From: an uncultured Collinsella sp. | GTDB taxonomy: Bacteria > Actinomycetota > Coriobacteriia > Coriobacteriales > Coriobacteriaceae | Direction: 5' to 3' | Length of the DNA: 64,000 nt | Assembly: GCA_902472315.1 (NCBI GenBank) | Contig: CABRNM010000001.1 | Coordinates: 124,001 to 188,000 of the forward strand | Shown: in pieces, positions 8,391 through 16,534 of the stretch | Layout of the letters: each line of letters opens with the position of its first letter | Position numbering within the stretch: position 1 is the stretch's first letter | Made by a program: the position numbers and the translations under genes | The notes under the pieces: generated by a model | What the model was told of the DNA's origin: nothing | What the model saw: the letters and a program-made list of their open reading frames with translations, nothing else | Database searches by the model: none

Positions 8391-9479
8391 ATGGCACATC
8401 GCTCCGTTATTCCGTTTGGCCCGCAACACCCGGTGCTGCCCGAGCCGCTTCATCTGGACCTGGTGATCGAGGACGACCGCGTCATCGAGGCAATTCCGCA
8501 GATCGGCTTTGTGCACCGCGGGCTCGAGAAGCTAACCGAAAAGCGCGACATGCATCAGTTTGGCTACATCGCCGAGCGCATCTGCGGCATCTGCGCCGTG
8601 GGCCACAGCTACGGCTATGCCAGCGCCTGCGAGCGCATGCTCGACATCGAGGTGCCCGGCCGCGCGCAGTATATCCGCACCATTTTGCACGAGCTTTCGC
8701 GCATCCACTCGCATCTGCTGTGGCTGGGCCTGCTCGCCGATGCCTTTGGCTTCGAGGCGCTGTTCTATCGGTCGTGGACCCTGCGCGAGCAGATTCTCAA
8801 GATTTTCGAGAGCACGTGCGGTGGTCGCGTGATTCTGTCGATCAACGAGATCGGCGGCCTTAAGCACGACATTGAGGACTCCGAGCTGGCGGGTATTGTC
8901 CAGACGCTCGATGCCATGCGTCCCGACTACGAGGCCCTGGTGCATACGTTTTTGGACGACAATAGCTGCGGCGAGCGCCTGCATGGCGTGGGCGTGATCA
9001 GCAAGAAGGACGCGCTGGAGCTTTCGATGGTCGGTCCGTTCGGTCGCGCCTCGGGCGTGGACTACGACGTGCGTATGTTCGGCGACGGCGCCTATGCGGA
9101 TCTGGCCGCGTTTGAGCCCATCGTTGCCACAGACGGCGACTGCTATGCCCGCTGCCAGGTGCGTTGTGCCGAGGTCATGCAGGCCATGGACATTATCAAG
9201 GAGCTTGTGGGCAAGATTCCGCACGACGGTATCGGCGGGCGCACCAAGCTTACGCCGGCCGACGGCGCGCGCGGCGAGGTTGTGATTGAGCAGCCGCGCG
9301 GCGAGGCGTACTACTATGTGCGCGGCAACGGCACCAAGAATCTGGACCGTTTTCGCGTGCGCACGCCGACGTCGCAGAACCTGGCGGGTCTGACGCATGC
9401 GCTGCAGGGCGTGCTCCTTGCCAACGTGCCCATGATTATCCTGACCATCGACCCCTGCATTAGCTGCACGGAAAGGTAG
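8391..9479 (+). CDS. [NiFe] hydrogenase catalytic large subunit (EchE/HycE-like)
   Basis: A 362-residue NuoD-type protein. It keeps both Cys pairs that bind the NiFe centre: RICGIC (Cys65, Cys68) and the terminal DPCISCTER (Cys356, Cys359). This separates it from complex I NuoD, which lacks them. Unlike many large subunits there is almost no C-terminal extension after the second pair (three residues), so processing by an endopeptidase may not be needed; that is an inference. The maturation genes hypE, D, C and F are about 47 kb downstream in this window. The gene lies 5 nt after the NuoC-like gene. Confidence 0.93.
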   Translation: MAHRSVIPFGPQHPVLPEPLHLDLVIEDDRVIEAIPQIGFVHRGLEKLTEKRDMHQFGYIAERICGICAVGHSYGYASACERMLDIEVPGRAQYIRTILHELSRIHSHLLWLGLLADAFGFEALFYRSWTLREQILKIFESTCGGRVILSINEIGGLKHDIEDSELAGIVQTLDAMRPDYEALVHTFLDDNSCGERLHGVGVISKKDALELSMVGPFGRASGVDYDVRMFGDGAYADLAAFEPIVATDGDCYARCQVRCAEVMQAMDIIKELVGKIPHDGIGGRTKLTPADGARGEVVIEQPRGEAYYYVRGNGTKNLDRFRVRTPTSQNLAGLTHALQGVLLANVPMIILTIDPCISCTER

Positions 9480-9486
9480 GCGCGGC

Positions 9487-9828
9487 ATGAGTTTACTGAC
9501 ATTTGCCAAGACGGCCTTGGGCTCTATGGTCAAGCAGCCGGTAACGGTGTGCTATCCGCAGGAGAAGCTGGCGGCGCCCGAGCGCTTGCGCGGGCATATC
9601 GTCAACGACATGGATGTGTGCATTTGCTGTGGTATGTGCGCACGTCGCTGCCCGGCGGGCGCGCTCACGGTCGATCGCAAGGGTGGTACCTGGTCGATTG
9701 ACCCGTATGCCTGCGTGGTGTGCGGTGAGTGCATCGAAAGCTGTCCCAAACACTGCCTGACTATGGACACCGCCCGCACTCCAGTTGCGGCGGACAAGAC
9801 TCCCACGGTAGAAACCAAGCCGGAGTAG
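9487..9828 (+). CDS. Polyferredoxin subunit of the hydrogenase (NuoI/EchF/HycF-like)
   Basis: A 113-residue protein with two [4Fe-4S] motifs: Cys45-x2-Cys48-x2-Cys51-x3-Cys55-Pro, with an extra Cys47, and Cys76-x2-Cys79-x2-Cys82-x3-Cys86-Pro. It would be the electron entry point for reduced ferredoxin (Ech-like) or for a formate dehydrogenase partner (Hyf-like). No formate dehydrogenase gene is adjacent, which favours ferredoxin. It is the last gene of the operon; a strong GC hairpin follows. Confidence 0.9.
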   Translation: MSLLTFAKTALGSMVKQPVTVCYPQEKLAAPERLRGHIVNDMDVCICCGMCARRCPAGALTVDRKGGTWSIDPYACVVCGECIESCPKHCLTMDTARTPVAADKTPTVETKPE

Positions 9829-9849
9829 CGTTGGAATAGAGTTGGAATA

Positions 9850-9883
9850 GGGGCCGGTGGGGCAAAATTGCCCCACCGGCCCC
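9850..9883 (+). terminator. GC-rich hairpin after the hydrogenase operon
   Basis: A near-perfect stem of about 15 bp (GGGGCCGGTGGGGC with its complement) around an AAAATT centre lies 21 nt after the stop. It has no U-tract, so it may act as an mRNA 3' end stabiliser rather than a classical terminator. Confidence 0.6.
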
Positions 9884-9914
9884 GCGCTTAAACGCGCGGT
9901 TGGGCCGCCGCGAA

Positions 9915-10068
9915 CAAAACTATGCCGGATTACGGGGCTGGATAGCGAACCCCCGACCATACCGAAAACCACGAAAATAAAACCGCAGGTAGATAGCTTG
10001 CTGTTTTTCAAAAAATGAAGGTATGGATGAGGGCTCCGGCTTTAGCCCCGTAATCCGGCATAGTTTTG
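9915..10068. repeat. Long-armed inverted-repeat element E1
   Basis: Perfect 25-bp arms (9915-9939 and 10044-10068) starting CAAAACTATGCCGG enclose 104 nt. The interior carries AAAACCGCAGGTAGA at 9979-9993, which recurs in inverted orientation inside element E2. Immediate flanks are GGGCCGCCGCGAA on the left and AAATG on the right, as at E2. It lies between the convergent hydrogenase and response-regulator genes. No ORF of note is present. Confidence 0.85.
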
Positions 10069-10174
10069 AAATGCCACCATATCAGTACCAGCCCCTGATC
10101 TCCCGCGGACAGAGGGAAACGGATCATTTTGGTCCCGCGAGGCTTGCGGAGGCACTCGTGCAGGGCCGCCCGAA

Positions 10175-10328
10175 CAAAACTATGTCGGTTTACTACGATG
10201 AATTCGACATTCCCGACCATGACTGCATTTTTCTAAATATTGCAAGCGTTCTACCTGCGGTTTTGCAAGCGCGCAATTTACCGTGGTCGAAGGTGGGCGA
10301 TTCATCGTAGTAAACCGGCATAGTTTTG
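10175..10328. repeat. Long-armed inverted-repeat element E2
   Basis: 29-nt arms (10175-10203 and 10300-10328) with one T/G mismatch enclose 96 nt; total length equals E1. The outer 14 nt match E1 (CAAAACTATGYCGG), whereas the inner stem differs completely but is still complementary. The interior contains the E1 15-mer in the opposite orientation at 10250-10264. The 106-nt spacer between E1 and E2 has no recognised gene; part of it (ACGGATCATT) recurs near 53575. Confidence 0.85.
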
Positions 10329-10388
10329 AAATGGCATTAAAACGGTAGCAGCCATTTTGCTATGCCGGGGTGGTCGGCCGTTGGGTAA

Positions 10389-11018
10389 TTACCCTCGCAG
10401 GTAGGCGATGGCAATCTGCGTGCGGTTGCGCAGGCCCATTTTGGCAAGGATTGAGCTGATGTGGTTGCGCACGGTGCCTTCGCCCATGTATGCCGTGGCG
10501 GCAATCTCCTTGTTGTCGAGGCCACGGGCGATGAGCTCGGCGACTTCGAACTCGCGGTCGGTCAGGCTGACAAAGGCCGCGGGCCGGCGGAGTGTGCCCG
10601 CCTCAACGCCCGTTCCGTCAAAATCGATGTCCTCGATCGCCTTGCCCTCGAGTACGCGTTTGCCGTCCATGACTTGCGTCAATGCCGGAGGAATGGCGGC
10701 GACATCGGTCTTGATCAGGTAGCCGCGGGCACCCAGTTTGAGCGCCGACACAATGTACTCGTCATCCGAGAATGTCGTCAGAAACACCACGCGCGCCGAA
10801 GGGTCGCGCTCAAGGATCTCGCGTGCCGCCGAAAGTCCGTCACGCCCCGGCATCTGAATGTCGAGCAGTGCGATATCGGGCGCGTGTTCGGCATAGAGCG
10901 AAACCGCATCGTTACCGTTGGCACCGGTGCCCACCACTTCGATCTGCGGCTGGGCGCCCAGGATAATCTTGAGCGAATCGACCACCAAGCGGTCGTCGTC
11001 GACAACGATGAGCCTCAT
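10389..11018 (-). CDS. NarL/LuxR-family response regulator
   Basis: A 209-residue protein: an N-terminal receiver with acidic VVDDD, phospho-acceptor Asp in ALLDIQMPGRDG (about residue 54), Thr in FLTTFSD and Lys in LIKTD, then a C-terminal LuxR HTH (LTDREFEVAELIARGLDNKEIA..EGTVRNHISSILAKMGLRNR). Its start overlaps the end of the histidine kinase by 4 nt, so the two are co-translated partners. The probable target is the divergent ABC exporter operon, as in LiaRS- or DesR-like systems; this is inferred from position only. Confidence 0.93.
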   Translation of the reverse strand: MRLIVVDDDRLVVDSLKIILGAQPQIEVVGTGANGNDAVSLYAEHAPDIALLDIQMPGRDGLSAAREILERDPSARVVFLTTFSDDEYIVSALKLGARGYLIKTDVAAIPPALTQVMDGKRVLEGKAIEDIDFDGTGVEAGTLRRPAAFVSLTDREFEVAELIARGLDNKEIAATAYMGEGTVRNHISSILAKMGLRNRTQIAIAYLRG

Positions 11019-12160
11019 CGGCCCTCATCTCCTTGCTGTTTGGGAACGGTGGCAAACACGCGCCAGCCGCCGGCGCTGGCACGCGGGCCGGCGGTGAAGG
11101 TGCCGCCAAGCGCCTCGATGCGCTCGCGCATGGAGGCGAGCCCCATGCCCTCCGCGGCGCCGCGGCTGCTTGCTTGGACCCCGCCCGCGCCATCGTCGGT
11201 AACGATGAGCTGGTAAAACGACGGATGCTCCATGCATCGTACGGTGACGGTCTGGGCGCAAGCGTGGCGCATGGTGTTGGAGAGCGCCTCGCGCAGGACC
11301 GCCGCAAAGCAGTTGGCGACGTTTGCGGGCGCATGTTCGGCCAAAACTTCAAGCTCAATCTGCGGGCCGCCGTCCGAGCGCGCGCCTTCAACAATACGTT
11401 CGAGCTGCACGGAAAGGTCGACGGCGTTGTCGTTGAGCGCGTGGACGCTGGCGCGCACAAGCTGGAGCGCCTCGTCAACTGTGCGTTTGACGTCGGCGAA
11501 ATCGGCGGCGACGCCGGGCTCGTCGGCATGGACTACGCGCAAGGCTTCGGCTTGCAGTGAGGCGCGCGTGAGCTGGTGGCCCACGTTATCGTGGATCTCG
11601 CGCGCGATGCGGGCGCGTTCGGCGAGCGTCGCGAGCTCGACTTCGTAGTCCTGGCGGTCGGCAAGATCGCGGTTGCGTGCTTCGAGCGCCAGAGCACGTT
11701 CCTGCAGCTCGTCGCGGGTGCGGTGCATGCGCCGCTGCTCGCGCTCCAACTGGGCGGTACGTAGCGATAGCAAGGTGGCGGCAACCGAAAGGATGGCGGT
11801 CAGCAGGAGCGTTCGGGCGGTGAGCTCGTCGGCGCGAAGGTCCGCGACGAGCGCAAAGGTAAAGACGGAGCCAATGCTCAGTGCGATCCAGGCACGCTCA
11901 CGGTGCACGCGTCGTGCGATGTCATAGAGGGCGAGAGGTGCAAACGGCACAAACGGCGGCACGAAGACGGCCGCGATGATGTAAGCGCAGCTCGCGGCCT
12001 CGCTTGTGCGGCGCGTGCGTTCCTTCTGCGCGAGCTCGGCCAGCGAGGTGGCAATAACGCCAAGGCAAAACGCCGCGACCAGGCGAGCGTCCACAGCAAG
12101 ACCCATAGCGGCCGCAATACAGCACGCCAGCACGATCGATTTGTCGAAAAGCCTGTTCAT
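11015..12160 (-). CDS. Sensor histidine kinase (HisKA_3, NarX/DesK type)
   Basis: A 381-residue protein. About five membrane segments occupy residues 1-135, followed by a coiled coil (~140-190). The dimerisation/phospho-acceptor helix is ERARIAREIHDNVGHQL, with His in the usual E-I-H-D context. The ATPase has N-box LREALSNTMRHA and G-box GMGLASMRERIEALGG. It has no extracellular sensor domain, so it probably senses through its membrane part, as intramembrane-sensing kinases do. The ATG is chosen at the hydrophobic N-terminus; an upstream in-frame start would add an unlikely 59-residue Cys/Pro-rich leader. No SD is seen, and a -10-like TACAAT ends 6 nt before it. Confidence 0.9.
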   Translation of the reverse strand: MNRLFDKSIVLACCIAAAMGLAVDARLVAAFCLGVIATSLAELAQKERTRRTSEAASCAYIIAAVFVPPFVPFAPLALYDIARRVHRERAWIALSIGSVFTFALVADLRADELTARTLLLTAILSVAATLLSLRTAQLEREQRRMHRTRDELQERALALEARNRDLADRQDYEVELATLAERARIAREIHDNVGHQLTRASLQAEALRVVHADEPGVAADFADVKRTVDEALQLVRASVHALNDNAVDLSVQLERIVEGARSDGGPQIELEVLAEHAPANVANCFAAVLREALSNTMRHACAQTVTVRCMEHPSFYQLIVTDDGAGGVQASSRGAAEGMGLASMRERIEALGGTFTAGPRASAGGWRVFATVPKQQGDEGR

Positions 12161-12172
12161 ACGGGTATTGTA
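12161..12172 (-). promoter_or_regulatory. Possible leaderless promoter of the histidine kinase
   Basis: TACAAT at 12172-12167 on the minus strand ends 6 nt before the kinase ATG, so transcription would begin at or near the start codon. No SD is present, which fits a leaderless mRNA of the kind common in actinobacteria. The -35 is not convincing. Confidence 0.35.
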
Positions 12173-12356
12173 CGCGAAGCCGCGCGTGGTGGAGGGGCCG
12201 CCTGCGCAACCGTGACATTCCTCCCGCGCGGCAAAGCGGGGCGCCGGCGGGCCACGCGGCCAAGCCTCGCACTCGTGACAAAGCTCACTGGTGCGCGCCG
12301 GCGGCTCCTGCGATGATGCAATCGTACCGGGCCGCAATCAACAGGAGGGCCGCCTC

Positions 12357-13295
12357 ATGACAGACATCGTCCACGTCGAAAACCTCGTCAAGCGCTATGA
12401 CGACCTTATCGCGCTTGACCACTTTAACCTGAGCATCGCCCGCGGCGAGATCTTTGGCCTGCTGGGCCCCAACGGCTCGGGCAAGACCACGTCCATCAAC
12501 TGCATTCTGCAGCTGCTCGCCTACGACAAAGGCGCCATCGAGCTGTTCGGCGAGCCCATGACGCCCGCCCGCTACGACCTCAAGCGCCGCATCGGCGTGG
12601 TGCCGCAGCAGGTGGCGGTATTCGACGAGCTTACGGTGCGCGAGAACATCGACTATTTCTGCAGTCTCTACGTTAACGACCGCAAGCGCCGCCGCGCGCT
12701 CGTGGACGAGGCGATTGACTTTGTCGGGCTGGGTGACTTTACCAAGTTCCGCCCCGGCAAGCTCTCGGGCGGCCTGGCGCGCCGCCTCAACATCGCCTGC
12801 GGCATCGCGCACAAGCCCGAGCTCATCTTTTTTGACGAGCCCACGGTGGCGGTCGACCCCCAGAGCCGCAACGCCATCCTGGAGGGCATCTGCCGCCTGC
12901 GCGACGAGGGCGCCACGGTGGTGTATACCAGCCATTACATGGAGGAAGTCGAGCAAATCTGCAGCCGCATCATGATCATGGACGGCGGCCGCGTGCTGGC
13001 GCAGGGCACCAACGACGAGCTCAAGCGCATGATACAGATGGGCGAGCGCGTGACCGTCGAGGTCGGCGCCGTCGAGCCCGCCACAGTCGAGCGGCTGTGC
13101 GCCCTCGAGCATGTGCTTTCGGTTGAGCTGTCCGGCGGCGAGCTCGTCTGCACCTGCGAGGCGAGCCCGCACAATCTGGTCGACATCCTCGACACGCTGC
13201 GCGCCGCCGACGTGGCGCTCGGCCGCGTGTGGAGCGAGCCGCCGACCCTCAATGACGTGTTCCTCGAGATCACCGGCCGCGAGCTGCGCGACTAG
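12357..13295 (+). CDS. ABC transporter ATP-binding protein (ABC-2 exporter)
   Basis: A 312-residue ATPase. It has Walker A GPNGSGKT, signature LSGGLARR (the usual Gln-Gln replaced), Walker B LIFFDEP followed by TVAVDP, and switch His in YTSHYMEE. The C-terminal ~80 residues form the DUF4162-type regulatory extension of drug/lantibiotic ABC-2 exporters. SD AGGAGGG is 7 nt before the ATG; an earlier in-frame start is not needed. It heads a three-gene operon with two permeases and is divergent from the HK/RR pair. Confidence 0.92.
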   Translation: MTDIVHVENLVKRYDDLIALDHFNLSIARGEIFGLLGPNGSGKTTSINCILQLLAYDKGAIELFGEPMTPARYDLKRRIGVVPQQVAVFDELTVRENIDYFCSLYVNDRKRRRALVDEAIDFVGLGDFTKFRPGKLSGGLARRLNIACGIAHKPELIFFDEPTVAVDPQSRNAILEGICRLRDEGATVVYTSHYMEEVEQICSRIMIMDGGRVLAQGTNDELKRMIQMGERVTVEVGAVEPATVERLCALEHVLSVELSGGELVCTCEASPHNLVDILDTLRAADVALGRVWSEPPTLNDVFLEITGRELRD

Positions 13296-13304
13296 GGGGC
13301 AGCC

Positions 13305-14492
13305 ATGTTCAACACCATCATCACCACGGTCAAGACCCTGCTGCGCCGGTCGAGCACGTGGGTCTGGGGCGCTCTCTTTCCCATCGCGCTTTCCACGATG
13401 TTCGTGTTTATGTTTGCGAATCTGAGCTCCGACGGCACGGTCGACCCGGTGCCGGTGGCCGTCGTAGCGGATGAGGCCTGGGACGCCTCGACCTTTAAGG
13501 ACGTGGCGACGTCGCTTGCCAAGGAAGGCGACGATCGGCTGCTCGAGATCCACGAGTGCGACGACGCAGCCGCCGCGAACCGTGCGCTCAAGGCCGGCGA
13601 GGTCGCGGGCATCTATACGGTCGACGCTGAAGGCACGCCCAAACTCACACTGCTTTCGAGCTACGGCAGCTCGCGCGCCTCGTCGGTGCTCACCGATCGC
13701 AGCATCCTGGAGACGGTGGCAAGCTCGTATACACAAAATGCCGAGCTCATGTCCCAGATTGCCCAAGACAATCCGGCGGCGCTCGCCGACCCGGAGGCGG
13801 TTGCGCGCGCCCTGTCGCTCGAGGGCGGCACCCGCCGCGTAAGCCTGACGCGCACCACGCCCGATGGCACGGTCATCTACTACTACGCGCTCTTTGGCCT
13901 GGTCGCGATGATGTCTGCCGAGTTTGCCGCCTTGAGCGTCGTCGATTTACAGCCCAATCTGTCGGGCCTTGGCGCGCGTCGCTGCGTGGGCGGTCTTTCC
14001 AAGACGGCATCGCTGGCCGGTATCTTTGTGGGCTCGTGGCTGGTTTCCTTTGCTTCGATGACGATCGCGATCGGCTACGTGCGCCTGGTCGTGGGCGTCG
14101 ACTTTGGCGGGCGCGAGGGACTGTGCCTCGTCGCTGGCGCTGCATCCGCGCTTGCCGCCACGGGTCTGGGGCTCTTTGTGGGCACGCTTCCCGTTAAGGG
14201 CGGCAAGGCGTCCAAGTCGGGCATCCTCACGGGCTTTGCCACCACGTGCGCCTTGTTCGCCGGCCTCTACGGCGAGCCGGCGATGGCACTTGCCGACGAC
14301 GTCGCCCGCGCCTGCCCGGCCGAGTGCTGGCTCAACCCCGTCAAGCTCATCTGCGACATGTTCAACCGCCTGTATTTCTTTGAGGACCTGAGCCCCTTTG
14401 CCGTTCGCGCCGGCGCGCTCGTCCTGATGGCGCTGCTGTTCGTTGCCGCCGCCACGCTGATCTTTGGAAGGAGCCGCTATGAGCACCTTTAA
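13305..14492 (+). CDS. ABC-2 type permease, first subunit
   Basis: A 395-residue permease of the ABC2_membrane_3 (YhgE/Pip-like) form. One N-terminal membrane helix (~20-40) is followed by an extracytoplasmic region of about 150 residues and five or six helices from ~190 to the end. It starts 9 nt after the ATPase gene and overlaps the second permease gene by 14 nt, indicating translational coupling. With its paralogue it would form a heterodimeric export channel. The substrate is unknown; peptides, antimicrobials or lipids are typical. Confidence 0.88.
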   Translation: MFNTIITTVKTLLRRSSTWVWGALFPIALSTMFVFMFANLSSDGTVDPVPVAVVADEAWDASTFKDVATSLAKEGDDRLLEIHECDDAAAANRALKAGEVAGIYTVDAEGTPKLTLLSSYGSSRASSVLTDRSILETVASSYTQNAELMSQIAQDNPAALADPEAVARALSLEGGTRRVSLTRTTPDGTVIYYYALFGLVAMMSAEFAALSVVDLQPNLSGLGARRCVGGLSKTASLAGIFVGSWLVSFASMTIAIGYVRLVVGVDFGGREGLCLVAGAASALAATGLGLFVGTLPVKGGKASKSGILTGFATTCALFAGLYGEPAMALADDVARACPAECWLNPVKLICDMFNRLYFFEDLSPFAVRAGALVLMALLFVAAATLIFGRSRYEHL

Positions 14493-15684
14493 GACCGCGC
14501 TTCGCATGGCGCTGGCGCACCCGTTCTACCTGCTCATCTATACGGTGTTCATCTCGCTCATGGGCGTATTCATCGCGGCATCGGTGAGCTGGAACTCGTC
14601 GCAGCTCACCGAGTACAAGCCCTATGATGCCAACGTGATCGTGGTCGACCGCGACGACAGCGACCTTTCGCGTGCGCTTACCAAGCATCTGGGTTCGCGC
14701 TTTGAGCTGGTCACGGGCGTCGACGACGATACGTACGATCTCGCGGACGCGCTTTCCAAGAGCAACAGCGCCAAGGGTAGTGCCGACTGCGTATTCTTTA
14801 TCCCGGAGGGGTTTGAGGGCGACCTCGTTGCGGCCGCCCGCGCGGGGGAGTCCCTGCCCAAGCTCGACGTGACCTACGGTGCCGGCACCATGGCGGCGGC
14901 GCTTTCGTCTGCCGAGGCCTCGCGCTGGATCTCGCTCGCGGGCGCTGCGGCCGCACTTGAGCCCGCCGCCTCTAACGGCGACGTTGCCAAGGCCGCCGAG
15001 CATGCGGCCACCGAGCGTGCCGAGGTCGAGATCGAGCAGGTCAAGGTCGACTCGACTGCCGCCGCCACGCTCGAGTCGTATTTCAACTTCGGTGCGTACG
15101 CGATTATCTCGTCGGTCATCGTGTCGGTGGGGTTGGTGTTCTCGGGCATGAACGAGCCTGAGCGCGTGCGTCGTATGGATGCCGGTCCAATCTCCGAGCG
15201 CCGGCGCTCGCTTGCCGTGTTTGCAGCCGTCGCCGTGATCACCGTCTGCATCTGGTTTGTGTCGAGCATGATGGGCGTCGTGGGCTTTGCCGGCGCGGTC
15301 GCCGAGGTCGGCGTGGGCCGTGTGTGCTTGGCGCTGGCAGCGACGTTTGCCCTGGCGTGCACGCCGCTGGCCGTTGGCTTTGCGCTGTCGAGCCTGGGTG
15401 CGCGCGAGGAGCTGCTCAACGGTGTGGGCAACCTGCTCGGCATGCTCATGACGTTTTTGGGCGGCGCCTGGATGCCGCTGTCGCTCATGGGCTCGGCCGT
15501 GCAGACCGTTGCGCATTTTGTGCCGACGTTTTGGGTGAACGACGCGATCAGCAAGGCGCTCGCTGCGGACCTGACGTCCGCCGTGCTGGGCGACATTGCC
15601 TGCGACCTGGGCGTCACGGTGCTCTTTGCCGTGGCCATCGCCGCCGCAGGCCTCGCCCTCGCACGCGCCAAATTCCGCGTCTAG
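14479..15684 (+). CDS. ABC-2 type permease, second subunit
   Basis: A 401-residue paralogue of the preceding permease with the same plan: helix at ~15-40, extracytoplasmic Ala/Ser-rich domain to ~200, then about six helices. The ATG is preceded by GGAAGGAG at the correct spacing inside the 3' end of the upstream gene; the in-frame start five codons earlier overlaps that SD and is rejected. It ends the operon, and a REP-like repeat begins 6 nt after the stop. Confidence 0.88.
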   Translation: MSTFKTALRMALAHPFYLLIYTVFISLMGVFIAASVSWNSSQLTEYKPYDANVIVVDRDDSDLSRALTKHLGSRFELVTGVDDDTYDLADALSKSNSAKGSADCVFFIPEGFEGDLVAAARAGESLPKLDVTYGAGTMAAALSSAEASRWISLAGAAAALEPAASNGDVAKAAEHAATERAEVEIEQVKVDSTAAATLESYFNFGAYAIISSVIVSVGLVFSGMNEPERVRRMDAGPISERRRSLAVFAAVAVITVCIWFVSSMMGVVGFAGAVAEVGVGRVCLALAATFALACTPLAVGFALSSLGAREELLNGVGNLLGMLMTFLGGAWMPLSLMGSAVQTVAHFVPTFWVNDAISKALAADLTSAVLGDIACDLGVTVLFAVAIAAAGLALARAKFRV

Positions 15685-15690
15685 CCACCT

Positions 15691-15720
15691 AGTCATTTAA
15701 GAGCGTCCCCAATGACCAGT
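15691..15720. repeat. REP-like repeat (GTCCCCAATGAC family), copy 1
   Basis: AGTCATTTAAGAGC followed by GTCCCCAATGACCAGT. The terminal GTCATT/AATGAC are complementary. Related copies follow stop codons or lie in spacers near 19202, 27671, 47448, 52073 and 55937. Confidence 0.75.
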
Positions 15721-15812
15721 CTGAAATAAATCCCAAGCCTCGCTCCAAAATAGTTCGCCAAGGTTTACTATTACGCTCATAAAGTAGTATGAGGTTAACA
15801 ATGGGGGATACC

Positions 15813-16526
<714 letters not shown>

Positions 16527-16534
16527 GCGGCGCC

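Noticed and set aside
4157..9828. Respiratory complex I (nuo) operon
   Set aside because: The large subunit keeps both CxxC pairs that bind Ni and Fe, and the operon lacks NuoE, F, G, J and K equivalents, so it is a group 4 hydrogenase.
9913..10330. Small protein genes inside the E1/E2 region
   Set aside because: The open frames cross the inverted arms, have no SD and show no domain.
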